Of a stretch of DNA of 64,000 bases, positions 53,715 to 63,194 are shown one piece after another. Each line of letters opens with the position of its first letter. Positions within the stretch are counted from its first letter, which is position 1. Origin of the DNA: Apiotrichum sp. Y4204 (taxonomy: Eukaryota; Basidiomycota; Tremellomycetes; Trichosporonales; Trichosporonaceae); NCBI GenBank assembly GCA_025531455.1, contig JAMYHL010000022.1:1-64000 (forward strand). The letters run 5' to 3'. The notes under the pieces are model-generated. The model saw only the letters and a program-made list of their open reading frames with translations. It was not told the origin of the DNA and made no database searches. A program made the translations under genes and the position numbers.

Positions 53715-54638
53715 ATGCGCATTCCCGCAGCTTACCTCCTCCTCGCCTTCCTCGGCGCCGCCGCTGCCCTCGAGAACCCCTCAGGCACAGCGACTACATC
53801 CACGGACGCCTCCGCGAGCCCCTCCACGAGCACCGGGGCGACAGAGAGCACCACAAGCGTCGCCGGGGCGCCGAAGGAAACTGCGCCCACTATCAATCAG
53901 CTGGGCGGCGCCAATTCCGCCGGTGCCACCACCAGCGCCACCGCCAGCGCGACCACGAGCGGTGCAGGCCCTAAGAAGGCGCTCACTATCGGGCAGCTGC
54001 TCGAGAAGGAGCGGAAGAATGGGCGCCCCCGACGGGTGCCCGGGCCGGATATGGGGAAGATTGGCCCGTTCGCCCGCGGGGATTTGAAGAAGGTGCATCC
54101 CGAGGAGGCGAAGGAGATTCTGGAGATTATGCTCTCCCGCCTCGATCTCGGCGTCAAGGAGCGCAGGGCTGTGCGTAGCCTCATTGACGGCCTGCGCCCC
54201 GACGACTCTCCGCCTGGCAAGCCCATCTCCTTTGACTCGCTCTGGCGCGGGCGCTTCCGCACGGACAAGGACAGACTCAGGTATATGAAACAGGGTGGTG
54301 GACGTGGACCCCGTATTCCTATCGAGCTCAGGCCAGGCAAGGGGAAGTCCAGCGACGACAGCTCCGCCTCGACTCCGCCGGCGCCTTCATCGACCGGGGG
54401 AGAGAGCTCTTCCACCGCCAACACCTCAGCCGCCGGGCAGAATGATGGCAACAAGACCGAGGCCGCCGGCGCGCAGGAGACTGGTAAGCCTGAGGACAAG
54501 GAGAAGAGGGGGGAGGAGAAGAAGGAGAACGAGGAGCCGAAGGAGGAGGATCTCGAGGAGGACGAGGAGGACAATGAGAACGACGACGACAACGACGACG
54601 GGGAGGAGGAGGAGGAGGAGGAGGAAGAGGACGAGTAA
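53715..54638 (+). CDS. secreted helical-module protein, member 2, acidic tail
   Basis: A single exon of 307 aa. The signal peptide MRIPAAYLLLAFLGAAAA is nearly the same as in the genes at 29542 and 56030. A Ser/Thr/Ala-rich, probably O-mannosylated spacer (20-80) follows. One helical module lies at about 127-161: Glu-Glu-Ala-Lys-Glu-Ile-Leu-Glu-Ile-Met-Leu, Leu-Asp-Leu, Glu-Arg-Arg-Ala-Val-x-x-Leu-Ile-Asp-Gly-Leu. It is followed by Ser-Pro-Pro-Gly-Lys-Pro-Ile-Ser-Phe-Asp-Ser, which also occurs in member 1. A Ser/Gly/Pro-rich stretch and a run of Glu, Asp and Lys end in a continuous acidic tail of about 40 residues. No GPI signal is visible. The acidic tail could bind cations or basic wall material; this is inference. 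Function is unknown. Confidence 0.82.
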   Translation: MRIPAAYLLLAFLGAAAALENPSGTATTSTDASASPSTSTGATESTTSVAGAPKETAPTINQLGGANSAGATTSATASATTSGAGPKKALTIGQLLEKERKNGRPRRVPGPDMGKIGPFARGDLKKVHPEEAKEILEIMLSRLDLGVKERRAVRSLIDGLRPDDSPPGKPISFDSLWRGRFRTDKDRLRYMKQGGGRGPRIPIELRPGKGKSSDDSSASTPPAPSSTGGESSSTANTSAAGQNDGNKTEAAGAQETGKPEDKEKRGEEKKENEEPKEEDLEEDEEDNENDDDNDDGEEEEEEEEEDE

Positions 54639-55424
54639 CGCAGCGAAGGCCCAAACGCTCTCTTCCTCTGACAATCGACACCAAGGGGAGCCACCCCTCT
54701 AGATGGATCTACTCCTTCTGATAGACTTGTAGCATATGCGATTGTATGCAGATTGCCGGCGACACAATAGATGGACGGACCAAGTTGTGATCGGTGGGCC
54801 CCGCTCGTGTTTCCGTTACGAAACAGTTGCCCGATCTCTGGAATGCACCCTCTAACACTATAACACGCAAACAAAGCGGAACCGACGGGGAACGGGGCGG
54901 AGATCTGTACAGTGAACCGTATCAGCATTGCCGGGGCCGAGGATCTAGACGACCGGCTTCTCCGGGCTGGAAGTAAACCATACCACGGCAAAGCAGGGGC
55001 AGCTGTACACTTTGTAATTTGTAAAGCTTCTCACGCGCCATTCCAATGGATCATGGAGACCCCGCGGGTGCGTTCATGACGGATCTCCCGGCGTGGGAGT
55101 AGTGGAAAGCAACCCGGCAACCTGGTACAGAGTTGATTGCATCTTTCCGGCGGACACAGTGGCTAGTGGCTTGTGGCACAGCGCACAGCGCACAGCTCCC
55201 AGCGCACAGTTGTGGCGACCCCGTGGCAACCCCATTTCTGTCGTCATGTTCGCAGCAGGTGGCCGCAGCACCGCGTCATACCTCCTCGGCGCCAGCTCGA
55301 CGGGTGTGGTCTGGACCGCCGGCCCAGAGCCGAAGGCACAGTGTCGGAGGGAAGTTGGAGGGGTACATCCGCAGCAGCACGGGCGACACCGCCTCGGAGG
55401 GTTCGTCTCATTCCGAGGTCTCAC

Positions 55425-55462
55425 GGTGCCACGGTGCCACGGTACGACGGTGCCACGGTACC
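55425..55462. repeat. short GGTGCCAC/GGTACGAC tandem repeat
   Basis: Several copies of an 8- to 9-bp unit (ACGGTGCC / ACGGTACG) in direct orientation. Confidence 0.6.
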
Positions 55463-55933
55463 CGTTCCGGGTGTCCGAACTGGAGCCTACATTATTATAC
55501 ATTACACCTCCCCGGTTGCGAGCGTGGGGGTACCGGGGTGCTGCAACGAGATTTGTTCCTGCTCTTTCTGTGAAGCCTGGAATCTTATCGGCCACCCTCA
55601 TACGCCGTTCCTCGGAGGTTTAGGCTCCGACACGTTCCACAGTCCACCGATCCCGCGCCTCGTCTCCGATCAAACCCAACACCTTACTTGCAGAGTACTG
55701 TACACTTCACTCGCCGCAGTACCGTTGCTGACTGTACAGTAATGTACTCTCTGACGTCCTCACCGCCTCGATGCGCAGCGCTCGCAGGGAGACAGGGAGG
55801 CATGGAATCTCGAAGTCTTGAAGTCATGAGAGTGTGCAGTGTCCCCGGCCATGATTCCTGCGCAACCTGACTACTGATCACTAACTTCTGATCACAGACC
55901 ACTGACCAGACACCGGAGCACCCTCCAGAAAGG

Positions 55934-55940
55934 TATATAA
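55934..55940 (+). promoter_or_regulatory. TATA box of secreted member 3
   Basis: TATATAA, 96 bases before the ATG at 56030. Confidence 0.6.
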
Positions 55941-56029
55941 CCCGGCCCATCGCGCTCTCTCAACAACCAACTTTGTACTCACCCCTTGTATCCTGTAGCA
56001 TATCCTCCCGCAACCCCAGACTATCCACG

Positions 56030-56866
56030 ATGCGTTTTGCCGTAGCCTACCTCCTCCTCGCCTCGCTCGGCGCCCTCGCCGCGCCCCAGGCCGAGACTAC
56101 CCCGACCCCCGCGAGCGGCTCCGCTGTCGCTTCGCCCCCTCCCCTCTCGGCCGAGACCAGCAGCGCCGTCGCTTCGCCTGAGACTAGCAGCGCCGCCAGC
56201 ATCCACTCCAGCATCCCCGGCACCGAAGCCACCGGCACGCCCATCGCCTCCAGCTCTGTCATGGGCAGCCCCACCGCCGGAAGTGGCATCTCCCCCCCGT
56301 ACCCCCCGACGCCTACGGTCATCGGCGGCATCCCCCGCGCCAAGCTCCGCGCCCTCACCGCCCCCGAGACCGACCAGGCCATCGAGATCCTCCTCGGCAA
56401 CCACCGCCTCTCGCTCCGCGAGCGCAAGGCCGTCATCGCGCTTATCCGCGGCCTGTCCCGCGACAAGGGTCCCTTCCCCCTCACCTCGGGCGCCCCGTTC
56501 ACCAAGGTTGCCGAGGGCTCACCGAACCCGTCGGCCACTGGCTCGGCCGTTGGCCCCGAGCCTACCGCCGAGACTGAGGAGCCTGCGCCCACTCCTACCG
56601 ACGAGGATGCCGCTGCCGACGAGGCTGCCCCTACCGACGAGGCTACTGCCACCGGCGAGGCTACTGTAGGCGGCGAGGCTACTGTTGGCGGCGAGGCTAC
56701 TGTTGGCGGCGAGGCTACTGCCACCGGCGAGGCCACTGCCACCGGCGAGGCTACTACCAGCCTCGCCGAGTCCGCCCCCGAGCCTACCCCCACCCCCGAG
56801 GGCGAGACGAGCGGCTCCGAGCCCACCCCCGAGACCGAGGGTGCTGAGCCCACCACTTCCGCGTAA
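56030..56866 (+). CDS. secreted helical-module protein, member 3, GEAT repeats
   Basis: A single exon of 278 aa. The signal peptide is MRFAVAYLLLASLGALAA, followed by a Ser/Thr/Pro-rich spacer of about 80 residues, then one helical module at about 110-142. The module reads Ala-Pro-Glu-Thr, Ala-Ile-Glu-Ile-Leu-Leu, a Leu-Ser-Leu linker and Glu-Arg-Lys-Ala-Val-Ile-Ala-Leu-Ile-Arg-Gly-Leu. It aligns directly with the modules of members 1 and 2. The C-terminal half is Glu/Pro/Thr-rich and contains about six copies of a Gly-Glu-Ala-Thr-x-x-Gly type hexapeptide encoded by an 18-bp repeat (about 56650-56755). It is probably heavily glycosylated and extracellular. The ATG at 56030 is preferred over an upstream in-frame ATG (55973) because the signal peptide starts there. 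Function is unknown. Confidence 0.82.
   Translation: MRFAVAYLLLASLGALAAPQAETTPTPASGSAVASPPPLSAETSSAVASPETSSAASIHSSIPGTEATGTPIASSSVMGSPTAGSGISPPYPPTPTVIGGIPRAKLRALTAPETDQAIEILLGNHRLSLRERKAVIALIRGLSRDKGPFPLTSGAPFTKVAEGSPNPSATGSAVGPEPTAETEEPAPTPTDEDAAADEAAPTDEATATGEATVGGEATVGGEATVGGEATATGEATATGEATTSLAESAPEPTPTPEGETSGSEPTPETEGAEPTTSA
56648..56757 (+). repeat. 18-bp coding minisatellite (Gly-Glu-Ala-Thr units)
   Basis: About six tandem units of GGCGAGGCTACTGTTGGC-like sequence, three of them nearly identical. Length changes would keep the frame. Confidence 0.88.
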
Positions 56867-57189
56867 TTAGTGACAGCCTTGTAAATCTTGTACCCCGCCG
56901 TTGTTTCTTCATGAACAGTATTTTTATTGAAGTGTCTTGTTCGAGCGGCTTTGACGGTGTGAACCCGTTGTTATTCACGATGTCTGTCAGTAGTTTAACA
57001 CGAGATGGTGGGAACTGGCTGGAGAAGAGGTTGGAAGAGGCGGGAAGACGGGAAGAGGTGGTACGACGTCGATTGCCCGTTCCCAGAGCAGATTGACGAC
57101 CGGCCCGCCAGAGTGAACTTTGGAACAACATACATACGACGTACAATACAAATCCGGTGCGTGCAACATGAGTACGATCAGTCGTGAGG
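56867..57189. other. convergent intergenic spacer
   Basis: 3' flanks of secreted member 3 and of the unknown gene on the minus strand. Nothing else was seen. Confidence 0.5.
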
Positions 57190-58872
57190 CTACCATGGCT
57201 TGGCGTTCTTGGGGTGAGCGGGGGTCATCTCAGCTGGGGAGAGGACAAAGTGCGAGTCGTCGGTATCTGGTGCGAGGCCTGCTCGCTGAATCCACACGTT
57301 CGGGCCCTTGCGCACGCGCGGTGACGACGCAGGCACGGACGGGAGCGTCGCGCTCGGCGACGGCGCGAGCGCCAGCGCGGGCATATCTGCCGAGAGGCCA
57401 GATCCCACGGGAGCAGTGGTCTTAACGACGATGGGCTGCGGGGGGCCGTTCCCCACGGGCGTCGTCCCCGCGGGGCTCAAGGACAGCGGGCTCGCAAAGG
57501 GCGGCAGCGTGCTCGCGGATGCGCCGCTCCCGGCGCGCGAGACGTCGAGCGGGGTCCACGGCGAGTCGAGCCTGGCCCTCGCAACCCCCGGATGCGCAAT
57601 CCTGATCTGCGGCGAGGCGGGTGTGACCGGGGTCGCTCCCGAGTTGCCGCGGCGCGGGAACGCGATCACTGGTGTCCCGATCGCGTGGTAACTCTTCAAC
57701 GAGCGGGAGAGCTCTGAGAGCTGAGAGGTCAGCTACACCACGTTTCTCGTTTCCCGACGCACCTTGTCCATTATGTCCGTGACGCTCTTCGCCCGCTTCT
57801 CGAGGTTCTCAAACGCCTTGTCCTCGTCCTTCTCGTCCTCGCGCTCACACCCGACATTCTCGAGGGCGAGGTGTGCGCGTCCAATCTCCTCCTGAGCGGC
57901 GAGGACCGCCTCGATCTGCGCAGCTAGCGCGCGGGTCACGCGCCCGCCGCCGGCCTCGAGCGGCCCGTCAAGCAGCGCCGTGATGGGGCGCTCATCATCA
58001 AGCTCCTCTGTATCGCTTGCGGCCTCGCGGTCGTCGGCGGGGTGGTCAGAATGGGGGGCGACGGGGAGGGATGCGGAGCGCGGTGGTGCAGGTGGGCGGG
58101 CGGGGCGCGCGAGGAGGGCGTTCACGACCGCATCGTGGGCGCTCGGCGGGGCCGGGGAGGCGACTTCCGGCGAGGCGTGCGTTGCCGAACGTTGGGGCAT
58201 GGGATCCGACTTGTGCAGGAGGGGACTGAGACGGTGTCGCAGCCAAGAGGAGAGGATCGCGCCGGCGGTATGCACGAGATGCGTGGGATGGTGTGGTTGT
58301 TGCGGTTGTGCTGGTTGAGATGGAGAGAGCGGTTCGGACTTGGCAAGATCACATGTCGCCGAGGTCTGGTTGTCACCGGGGTGATTCTCGGATAAACTCG
58401 CACCAACGGCGGGTCGTGGTTCGACCTCGGTAGTCGGAGCATCCGCAGGAGCATCCGCAAGTGCATCCGCAGCGTCCTCCAGGGCCGTGACGACACTAGA
58501 CATGTCTGCTGCGCCTGAGTCTGTGGCAGGCGTGGTTACGTCGGCTGCAGAGCTTGTGTTGGTCGTGGTGTTATCGGCCGTGCTGGAGTGTACAGGCAGC
58601 ACCGCCCGCTTCTCATTATCTCCGTGATCCGGCGGCGGCGGGTCTATCAAGTCCGCATTGCGCCTCTGCGGCGGGGCGCGGAGGGCGAGCCATGAGAGCG
58701 ACCCGCGCCGCGTCGATGTTGCGGTGTGATACGCTGGAGGGAGGGAGAGCGGTGAGGCGGCGAGAAGCTGGTGCTGGTGCGCTTCGTGTGGGTCCGCTCG
58801 TCTTGTCGGGGTGGGCGCCGGGCGCTCGCTTGGGACTGGCTCGAGCTCGATGTGGATTGTCGGAACGGACAT
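57190..58872 (-). CDS. large protein of unknown function with C-terminal coiled coil
   Basis: Two exons (58872 to about 57764, then to 57190) join in phase 0 across a 42-nt intron to 546 aa. The N-terminal two thirds are Pro/Ala/Thr/His-rich and probably disordered. Around residues 330-375 comes a helical, coiled-coil-like stretch: Ala-Ala-Gln-Ile-Glu-Ala-Val-Leu-Ala-Ala-Gln-Glu-Glu-Ile, then Lys-Ala-Phe-Glu-Asn-Leu-Glu-Lys-Arg-Ala and Asp-Ile-Met-Asp-Lys. It continues across the intron into Leu-Ser-Glu-Leu-Ser-Arg-Ser-Leu-Lys-Ser-Tyr and a short Gly-Thr-Pro-Val-Ile-Ala-Phe-Pro strand. The rest is Pro/Ser-rich. I do not recognise the family. The ATG at 58872 is chosen because upstream codons lose the compositional bias. 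Confidence 0.65.
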
Positions 58873-60938
58873 TGTCCATTTGGGAGGAGTTGTGAGTTTG
58901 CGGTGATGAAGAGATTGCACAGATGTCAAAGAGGACAACGGGGGCTGCGCTGCGACAAACGACAAACGCCACTTGTCGCGCCCGGGGGGGATGCGCACAG
59001 GCCGCCGTGTCTCGCTGCTGCTGACAATGTCGCCAGTGGTGCTGGGCTGGAGAGTTGCAATGGGGGGGGGTGGAGAGTGGGGGACAAGGCAGTGGAACAC
59101 GTCTCGTCGTCTTTGCATTTGATGTTGTGAACACAGATCACAGATGCGCCCTTTGGTATCCGCAAGCTGCTCATGCTCGTGCAGAGAGTATCGTCGGCCT
59201 AATGATCACTGATCAATGATCATTGAGATCTTGAGACTCCTCTGTACGAGCCGCGCACAGATACAAGAGAGCGCACTGCAGCTGCGGGGGTGCGCACAGC
59301 CTGTGGCTCCCGCAGCGTGAGCCATGGCTTGGACAAGCAGATCGACGTCGACGTCGAGTACGATGCTCTGCTTGCTCTGTTTGCTCTGCATACTGCGCAT
59401 AGTGCGTCACCCTGCTTCGCGAAGCGTGAATGAAGAGCAGCCCCAGGACCATCAAGATGCCCGTGCACTTTGCACAAGTTACTGGCACAAACGGCAACCC
59501 AGCATCACTCGGTCCTTCTTCATTCTTCAATCTACAAGTGCAAGCGACATCGTCTCAAGAACACACGGAGAGCTACATATCGACATCCTACGCTTGACCC
59601 TGCTCGAGGGGCGGCAACACCCCATCAGCACTCCCCTCGTCTTTCAAGTCGGCCCAGGCGCAAGCTGACCCCGACTCGCTCGAGCGCGTGCACATTTCCG
59701 TGTCTATCCACGGAGCAGGCAAGACTGCTGCTCACACTGAGTGACAGTTACTGATAACATCAGATATCCATCTCCACCCGCGGCTCCATCCGGTGCGTGT
59801 GCGCTGATGCACAATCCAGAGTGGCAGGATCGGCAAGACCGGCAGTGAGTGTGGCATGATCGGCGCTGAACCTTGATGCTGTGGAGCTCGTTCATGAGCC
59901 GAGTAAAGCGAGCGCGTTATCGCCATCGACTCTGATGACGGGCTGCGTACCTGCAGCCTACAATGGAAGCTTTATAGCCCAGTGGGGCAGATGGGAACAG
60001 AGATTGCGCGGCACGAGACCAAGGATATTAAATAGCACTCGCTTAGCCGAAGCTGACAATCAGCTGATAAGGACACGACGGCTCACACGACTCGACAAGA
60101 CACAAGCACGCTACGTGTAGCTACGGAGGTGTACGCAGAACGGGCTTATCGGAAAGCAACCAGAGACTCCGCCGGCCCGCTCCCGGCGCGGGGCCGCCGA
60201 CGCGTCCTTGCGGGCCCTGCATCCCTGCAGGTGGGGATGGCCTGCAGGCCATTCGTGCCATGCGGAGCACAAATTTCCTGCCTACAGTTGTACTGTACGC
60301 ATCAGCACAAGGAGTATAATAAGGGCGTCGGGGCAGAGTCGGGCCCAGAACCGCCGAAGCCGCGGGCAGCTGATAGGCCGGCTAAACGGCATTGGTCGGC
60401 TAACAAAGGGATACACCCCTCACAGGCACAAAGGTCAATTTTGTCCCTCGGCACGCTGAGTCGCTGACTGGCTGCTGGCTGTCGGCCCGGTGCACTCGCC
60501 TGCAGTGTCGATCGATTCGGCACGCCACCACCGAGAGAAAACATGGTCCGAGAATTTTTCCCCCAGAGGCACATTGCCCCGCAGACCGTCGGGGCACTCC
60601 GCCGCCAGGCAGGGCGGCCAGGGCTCCTTCTACATTGTTGCTGATTGATGATGCGGGCAGGTGCCGGCCTTTGCTTGGGGGCTCCGAGTCTCCGAGTCGC
60701 GCGCACGACATATCGCCGCAAGCCGCGGGGAACTTATGCTGGGGCTTTGGGTCGGGATGGATCGAGTTAGATAGCTCCGGGCCATATTGTCTGACCACTG
60801 TTTTTTCTCGGTCTCTTTCTTCCGTCTCTCATTTCTAGGTCGGGCTCAAGTTGACATTGTCGTTTCTCTTATCGCTCCATCCACCCCGACGCGACAAAAG
60901 GATCACCCGCGCAGGATCCATCCACACCCCCTACCGAC
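58873..60938. other. long divergent intergenic region, permease promoter
   Basis: No gene could be supported. TGATCA occurs three times at exact 7-bp spacing (59203, 59210, 59217). GATA-type sites lie at 60065-60071, 60145-60150 and 60868-60873. A CT-rich leader precedes the permease start. Confidence 0.5.
60065..60873. promoter_or_regulatory. GATA-type sites upstream of the amino-acid permease
   Basis: TGATAAG at 60065-60071 (plus) and CTTATC at 60145-60150 and 60868-60873 (GATAAG on the minus strand). In fungi such sites bind GATA factors (AreA, Gat1) that activate permeases under poor nitrogen. The inference rests on the match and the downstream gene only. Confidence 0.4.
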
Positions 60939-63194
60939 ATGAGCGACGAGAAGAAGTCCACCTCCTCAGTCCCTGACACTATGGCGGCGCCCCCGCCCAC
61001 GGTCGGTGCGCCGGACGAGAAGTACAGCACCCCCCATGGGTACGGCTTCGACCCCGAGCCGGGGTATCACACGAAGGGGTACGAGACTGTCCGCCTCAAT
61101 GGTGAGTAGTGTGTGAAAGACGGCAAGAACAAAAAAGCAAAGATGAAGACCCGAAAATCAGACAAAAAGCAACAGTGACTGACATCCAGACCGCGGAGAG
61201 ATCGAGGGCGGCGTGAAGCGCCAGCTCAAGCAGCGGCACATGGCGATGATCAGTCTCGGCGGCGCAATCGGCACCGGTCTGTTCATCTCGAGTGGGTCCG
61301 CACTCGCGTCCGGTGGACCCGTCGGCGTGTGGCTCGGCTACATCTTTATGGCGACGATGGTGTACTCGATGATGGTGGCGCTCGGCGAGATGGCGACGCT
61401 GTTCCCCGTCGCGGGCGGCTTCACGCACTATGCATCACGGTTCGTCGACGAGGGCCTGGGTTTCGCTGTTGGCATCAACTACTGGTACTCGTGGGCCATC
61501 ACTCTCCCTAGTGAGTTTTACGACTCGTCCGCCGCTGACATTATAGCCGAACTCGTCGCCGCCGCCATGGTTATTTCGTACTGGGATGAAAAGACGAATC
61601 CCGCCGTGTACATCACCGTCTGCATGGTCATCTGCTGGGCCATCAACTTGTGAGTCGCTGCTCTCTCTGCAACGAAAGCTTCTTTGCTAACCCCAACAGC
61701 CTCGGCGCACGAATGTACGGCGAGACTGAATTTTGGTGAGTCGCGTGATCCACTACTCGGCACAGTTTTCGTTCACGTTATCCGAAAATAAAAAATTGCC
61801 GTACGCGCGCGTGTGGCATGCCGCCGGCTTAGAAGAGGCTGGAATGCGCATGTGATGTGGCGTCCTTGGCGCTTGGCGGTCATTACACGCCAGACGCCAG
61901 CCATGCCAGCCAGTGCACGTCCCACTTCGGGAGATCAGAGAGCTTGCTGTGGATGGCGTAAACAATGTGCTACACATGCCATGGCGGCCATGGAACCGCT
62001 TTCTGTGCTTGGCCGCTCCCGCCTTTCCTCCAACGCATACCACCCCTTTCCACGGACATGGGCGCTAACCCCAGGTTCTGCTTTGTGAAGATCATCGCCA
62101 TTGTGGGCCTCATCCTCCTCGGTATCATTCTGATGTGCGGCGGCGGCCCGAACCACGACGCAATCGGTTTCCGGTACTGGCGCAACCCCGGTCCATTCAA
62201 CTATATCACGATCGACAACGGCGAAGGCATCGTGCCAGGCTCGTGGGGCCAGTTCCTCGGTTTCTGGAACGTCTTCGTCCAGGCTGCGTTCTCTTTCATC
62301 GGAACAGAAGTTATCGCCACGACCCTCGGCGAGGCGGAGAACCCCCGCCGCACCGTTCCCCGTGCGATCAAGCGCGTCTTTTTCCGTCTCGCGTTCTTCT
62401 ACGTCGGCGGCATTTTCGTCATCTCCGTCCTCGTGCCGTACGACCACCCCCGTCTCCTCAACTCGAACCAGAGCACGGCCGCCGCGTCGCCCTTTGTCAT
62501 CGCAATTGAAACCGCAGGCATCCACGCGCTTCCGTCCATCATCAACGCCGTCGTCCTCATCTCCGCATGGTCCGCCGGCTCGTCGAACATCTACGCCGCC
62601 TCGCGTACAATGTACGCGCTCGCGCTCGAGGGCAAGCTTCCCCGCATCTTCCGCAAGTGCACGCGCAGCGGCCTGCCGATCTGGTGCGTCATTGCCACCT
62701 CGCTCTTCGGCCCGCTCGCATACATGAACACGGGCGGCGATAAGGCCACCGAGGCGTTCAACTGGCTCTTCGCGCTCTCGTCCATTACCGGCGTCCTTGC
62801 GTGGTGGGCCATCCTCCTCTCGTACCTCCGCTTCTACTACGGCATGAAGAAGCAGGGTATCTCGCGCGACGACCTGCCGTACCGCGCCCCCTTCCAGCCG
62901 TACTTCTCCTGGGTCGGCTTCATCTTCTTCACCCTCGTTCTCCTCTTCGCCGGCTTCAAGTACCTCCTCAAGGGCAACTGGGACACATCCGGCTTTATCT
63001 CAATGTACATTTCGATCCCAATCTTCCTCGTTTGCTGGGCCGGCTGGCATCTTGTCAAGCGCACAAAGTTTGTTCGCCTCGACGAGATGGACTTTTCCAC
63101 CGGCCGCCGCGAACTCGACGAGATGCAGGCACTCGACGAGGAGCGCTACGCGCCCCAGTCCACATGGCAGAAGATTGCCAGCTGGATCTTCTAA
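60939..63194 (+). CDS. amino-acid permease (yeast AAT/APC family)
   Basis: Five exons (60939-61101, 61190-61510, 61547-61649, 61700-61735, 62075-63194) join exactly to 580 aa. After a polar cytosolic N-terminus of about 65 residues, TM1 starts with Leu-Lys-Gln-Arg-His-Met-Ala-Met-Ile-Ser-Leu-Gly-Gly-Ala-Ile-Gly-Thr-Gly-Leu, the substrate-binding signature of the family. Other hallmarks are Ala-Leu-Gly-Glu-Met-Ala-Thr in TM2-3, Thr-Glu-Val-Ile-Ala-Thr-Thr-Leu-Gly-Glu-Ala-Glu-Asn-Pro-Arg in TM6-7, and Ala-Ser-Arg-Thr-Met-Tyr-Ala-Leu-Ala. Twelve membrane segments are expected. It imports amino acids across the plasma membrane with protons; specificity is not readable. The 36-nt intron at 61511-61546 has no stop and keeps the frame, so it could be mistaken for coding. 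Exon 4 is only 36 nt and intron 4 is 339 nt. Confidence 0.94.

Larger units (their letters stand above)
54639..56029. other. intergenic between tandem members 2 and 3
   Basis: No gene was recognised. It contains CCACGGT repeats at 55425-55462, a pair of TGATCAC words near 55870-55895 and the TATATAA box of member 3. Confidence 0.5.

Noticed and set aside
59457..59610. Short plus-strand frame containing Val-Thr-Gly-Thr-Asn-Gly, recalling a P-loop of folate synthases
   Set aside because: Only about 45 codons, no Lys-Gly-Ser continuation, no splice partner found.
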